A stretch of DNA of 64,000 nucleotides from Xenophilus aerolatus (lineage in GTDB: Bacteria; Pseudomonadota; Gammaproteobacteria; Burkholderiales; Burkholderiaceae_C): contig QAIB01000012.1 of assembly GCA_030418545.1 (NCBI GenBank), forward strand, positions 62,001-126,000, read 5' to 3'. Below the pieces are notes generated by a model. It was not told the origin of the DNA. It worked only from the letters and a program-made list of their open reading frames with translations, and made no database searches. Positions within the stretch are counted from its first letter, which is position 1. Each line of letters starts with the position of its first letter. The position numbers and the translations under genes are program-made. Of this stretch, positions 62,925 through 64,000 are shown piece after piece.

Positions 62925-64000
62925 CGGATTTCTACGACGCACTCGAGACCCGCGACCCCGCCGAGCGTGAACGCGACCTGCTCGCGGCATTGCCCCGGCA
63001 GGTCCTGCAGGCACAGACGGCGGCCCCGGCCTTCGCCACCCTCCTCGCCGACGTGAAGCCGGCGGAGGTCTCCAGCCGCGCCGCGCTGGCGGCGCTGCCG
63101 GTCACGCGCAAGTCCGAGCTGCTGGCCTTGCAGCAGGCGCGGCGCGCGAGCGATGCCTTCGGCGGCTTCGCGGCCATCGCGCGCGGCGCGCGCATGCCTC
63201 GCGTGTTCGCCAGCCCCGGCCCCATCTACGAACCCGAAGGCACGGCGCGCGACTACTGGCGCACCGCGCGTGCCCTGTTCGCGGCCGGCTTTCGCGCCGG
63301 CGAGCTGATCCACAACAGCTTCAGCTACCACATGACGCCCGCCGGCTCGATCATGGAGACGGGCGCGCATGCGCTCGGCTGCACCGTCTTCGCCGGCGGC
63401 ACGGGGCAGACCGAGCAGCAGATCGATGCCATCGCCGACCTGCGGCCCGAGGGCTATGCCGGCACGCCGAGCTTCCTGAAGATCCTGTTGGAGAAGGCGG
63501 CCGAGCGCGGCACGCCCTTGCGATCGATGACCAAGGCGCTGGTCTCGGGCGAGGCCTTCCCGCCCAGCCTGCGCGATGCCATCGCCGGCCTGGGCGTGCA
63601 GGGCACGCAGTGCTATGCCACGGCCGACCTGGGGCTGATCGCCTACGAGACGGCGGCGCGCGAGGGCCTGGTGCTCGACGAGGGCGTGATCGTCGAGATC
63701 GTGCGTCCCGGCACGGGCGACCCGGTGCCCGAGGGCGAGGTCGGCGAGATCGTGGTCACGACGCTCAACCCCGACTACCCGCTGATCCGCTTCGGCACCG
63801 GCGACCTTTCGGCCGTGCTGCCGGGCGCCTGCCCCACGGGGCGCACCAACACGCGTATCAAGGGCTGGATGGGTCGCGCCGACCAGACCGCCAAGGTGCG
63901 CGGCATGTTCGTCCACCCATCGCAGGTGGCCGAGATCGCACGGCGCTTCCCCGAAGTGCGCAAGGCGCGCCTGGTGGTCGAGGGCGAGACGGGGGAGGAC
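62921..64000 (+). CDS. PaaK-like AMP-dependent CoA ligase (3' truncated)
   Basis: The frame starts at ATGA overlapping the LivF-like stop and remains open to the window end, giving 360 residues. The start MTDFYDALETRDPAERERDL and motifs HNSFSYHMTPAGSIMETGAHALGC near residue 140, GYAGTPSFLKILLEKAAERG near 185, QCYATADLGLIAYE near 230, LNPDYPLIRFGTGDLSAV near 280 and RIKGWMGRADQTAKVRGMFVHP near 310 are those of phenylacetate-CoA ligase relatives. It would activate an aryl or other acid imported by the preceding transporter. The end and the last catalytic lysine region are outside the window. Confidence 0.9.
   Translation, partial: MTDFYDALETRDPAERERDLLAALPRQVLQAQTAAPAFATLLADVKPAEVSSRAALAALPVTRKSELLALQQARRASDAFGGFAAIARGARMPRVFASPGPIYEPEGTARDYWRTARALFAAGFRAGELIHNSFSYHMTPAGSIMETGAHALGCTVFAGGTGQTEQQIDAIADLRPEGYAGTPSFLKILLEKAAERGTPLRSMTKALVSGEAFPPSLRDAIAGLGVQGTQCYATADLGLIAYETAAREGLVLDEGVIVEIVRPGTGDPVPEGEVGEIVVTTLNPDYPLIRFGTGDLSAVLPGACPTGRTNTRIKGWMGRADQTAKVRGMFVHPSQVAEIARRFPEVRKARLVVEGETGED

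Overview
This 64 kb window is high-GC and gene-dense and looks like chromosome of a betaproteobacterium of the order Burkholderiales, most likely Comamonadaceae of the Variovorax type. The grounds are two orphan Bug/TctC-type receptors each beside a CaiB-type CoA transferase, a LivGHMKF-like cluster bracketed by two acyl-CoA ligases, and short intergenic repeats of a style common in that family. I saw no rRNA, tRNA, CRISPR array, insertion sequence, phage gene or origin. The assignment is from pattern recognition only.

Layout. 0-7 kb: end of a probable acyl-CoA dehydrogenase, Bug receptor, class III CoA transferase, DUF2855 protein, SrkA-type kinase, then on the minus strand a tautomerase and htpG. 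7.3-12.8 kb: a six-gene secreted-fibre-like operon (outer-membrane barrel with a C-terminal Ig-like/SdrD-B-like domain, three related subunit-like proteins, an unknown secreted protein and a PapD-like chaperone); this is the best candidate for an undescribed system. 12.8-14.8 kb: iron-type binding protein and aquaporin. 14.8-23.5 kb, all minus strand: a 1,913-residue autotransporter with eight 99-residue repeats, a small exported protein with 34-residue repeats and a QseBC-like two-component pair. 23.6-31.4 kb: an unknown 323-residue protein, PAP2 phosphatase, rRNA pseudouridine synthase, D-aminoacylase-like hydrolase, MDR dehydrogenase, an XRE/AbiEii-type toxin-antitoxin pair with its own palindromic operator, an AhpD-like protein and a small exported basic protein.

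31.6-44.5 kb concerns potassium and stress. kdpE sits behind a Crp/Fnr regulator and a 74-residue protein, 4.4 kb away from its partner kdpD and the kdpFABC genes; katE and a glycosyltransferase lie between. Two small unannotated-looking membrane ORFs flank the kdp genes, one ahead of kdpF and one between kdpC and kdpD. 44.5-45.4 kb is a gene-free block built of repeats, including two 113-bp elements in inverted orientation. 45.4-48 kb: a two-gene NAD salvage operon (NMN adenylyltransferase/Nudix and nicotinamide phosphoribosyltransferase) behind a perfect palindrome. 48-52.3 kb: AcuI-like reductase, CoA transferase and Bug receptor divergent from a LysR regulator. 52.3-55.2 kb: a small unknown protein, a GT28 glycolipid-type glycosyltransferase with a membrane partner, and a Crp/Fnr regulator.

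55.2-64 kb: a long plus-strand operon of fatty-acyl-CoA ligase, branched-chain-amino-acid-type ABC transporter (two ATPases, two permeases, binding protein) and a PaaK-like CoA ligase cut off by the window end. It presumably imports and CoA-activates a carboxylic acid. Every non-overlapping junction in it holds a strong hairpin repeat, three of them copies of one CGCGAAGG-type palindromic element.

Starts were chosen on visible Shine-Dalgarno sequences, signal peptides and overlaps; several genes are moved in from the longest open frame.
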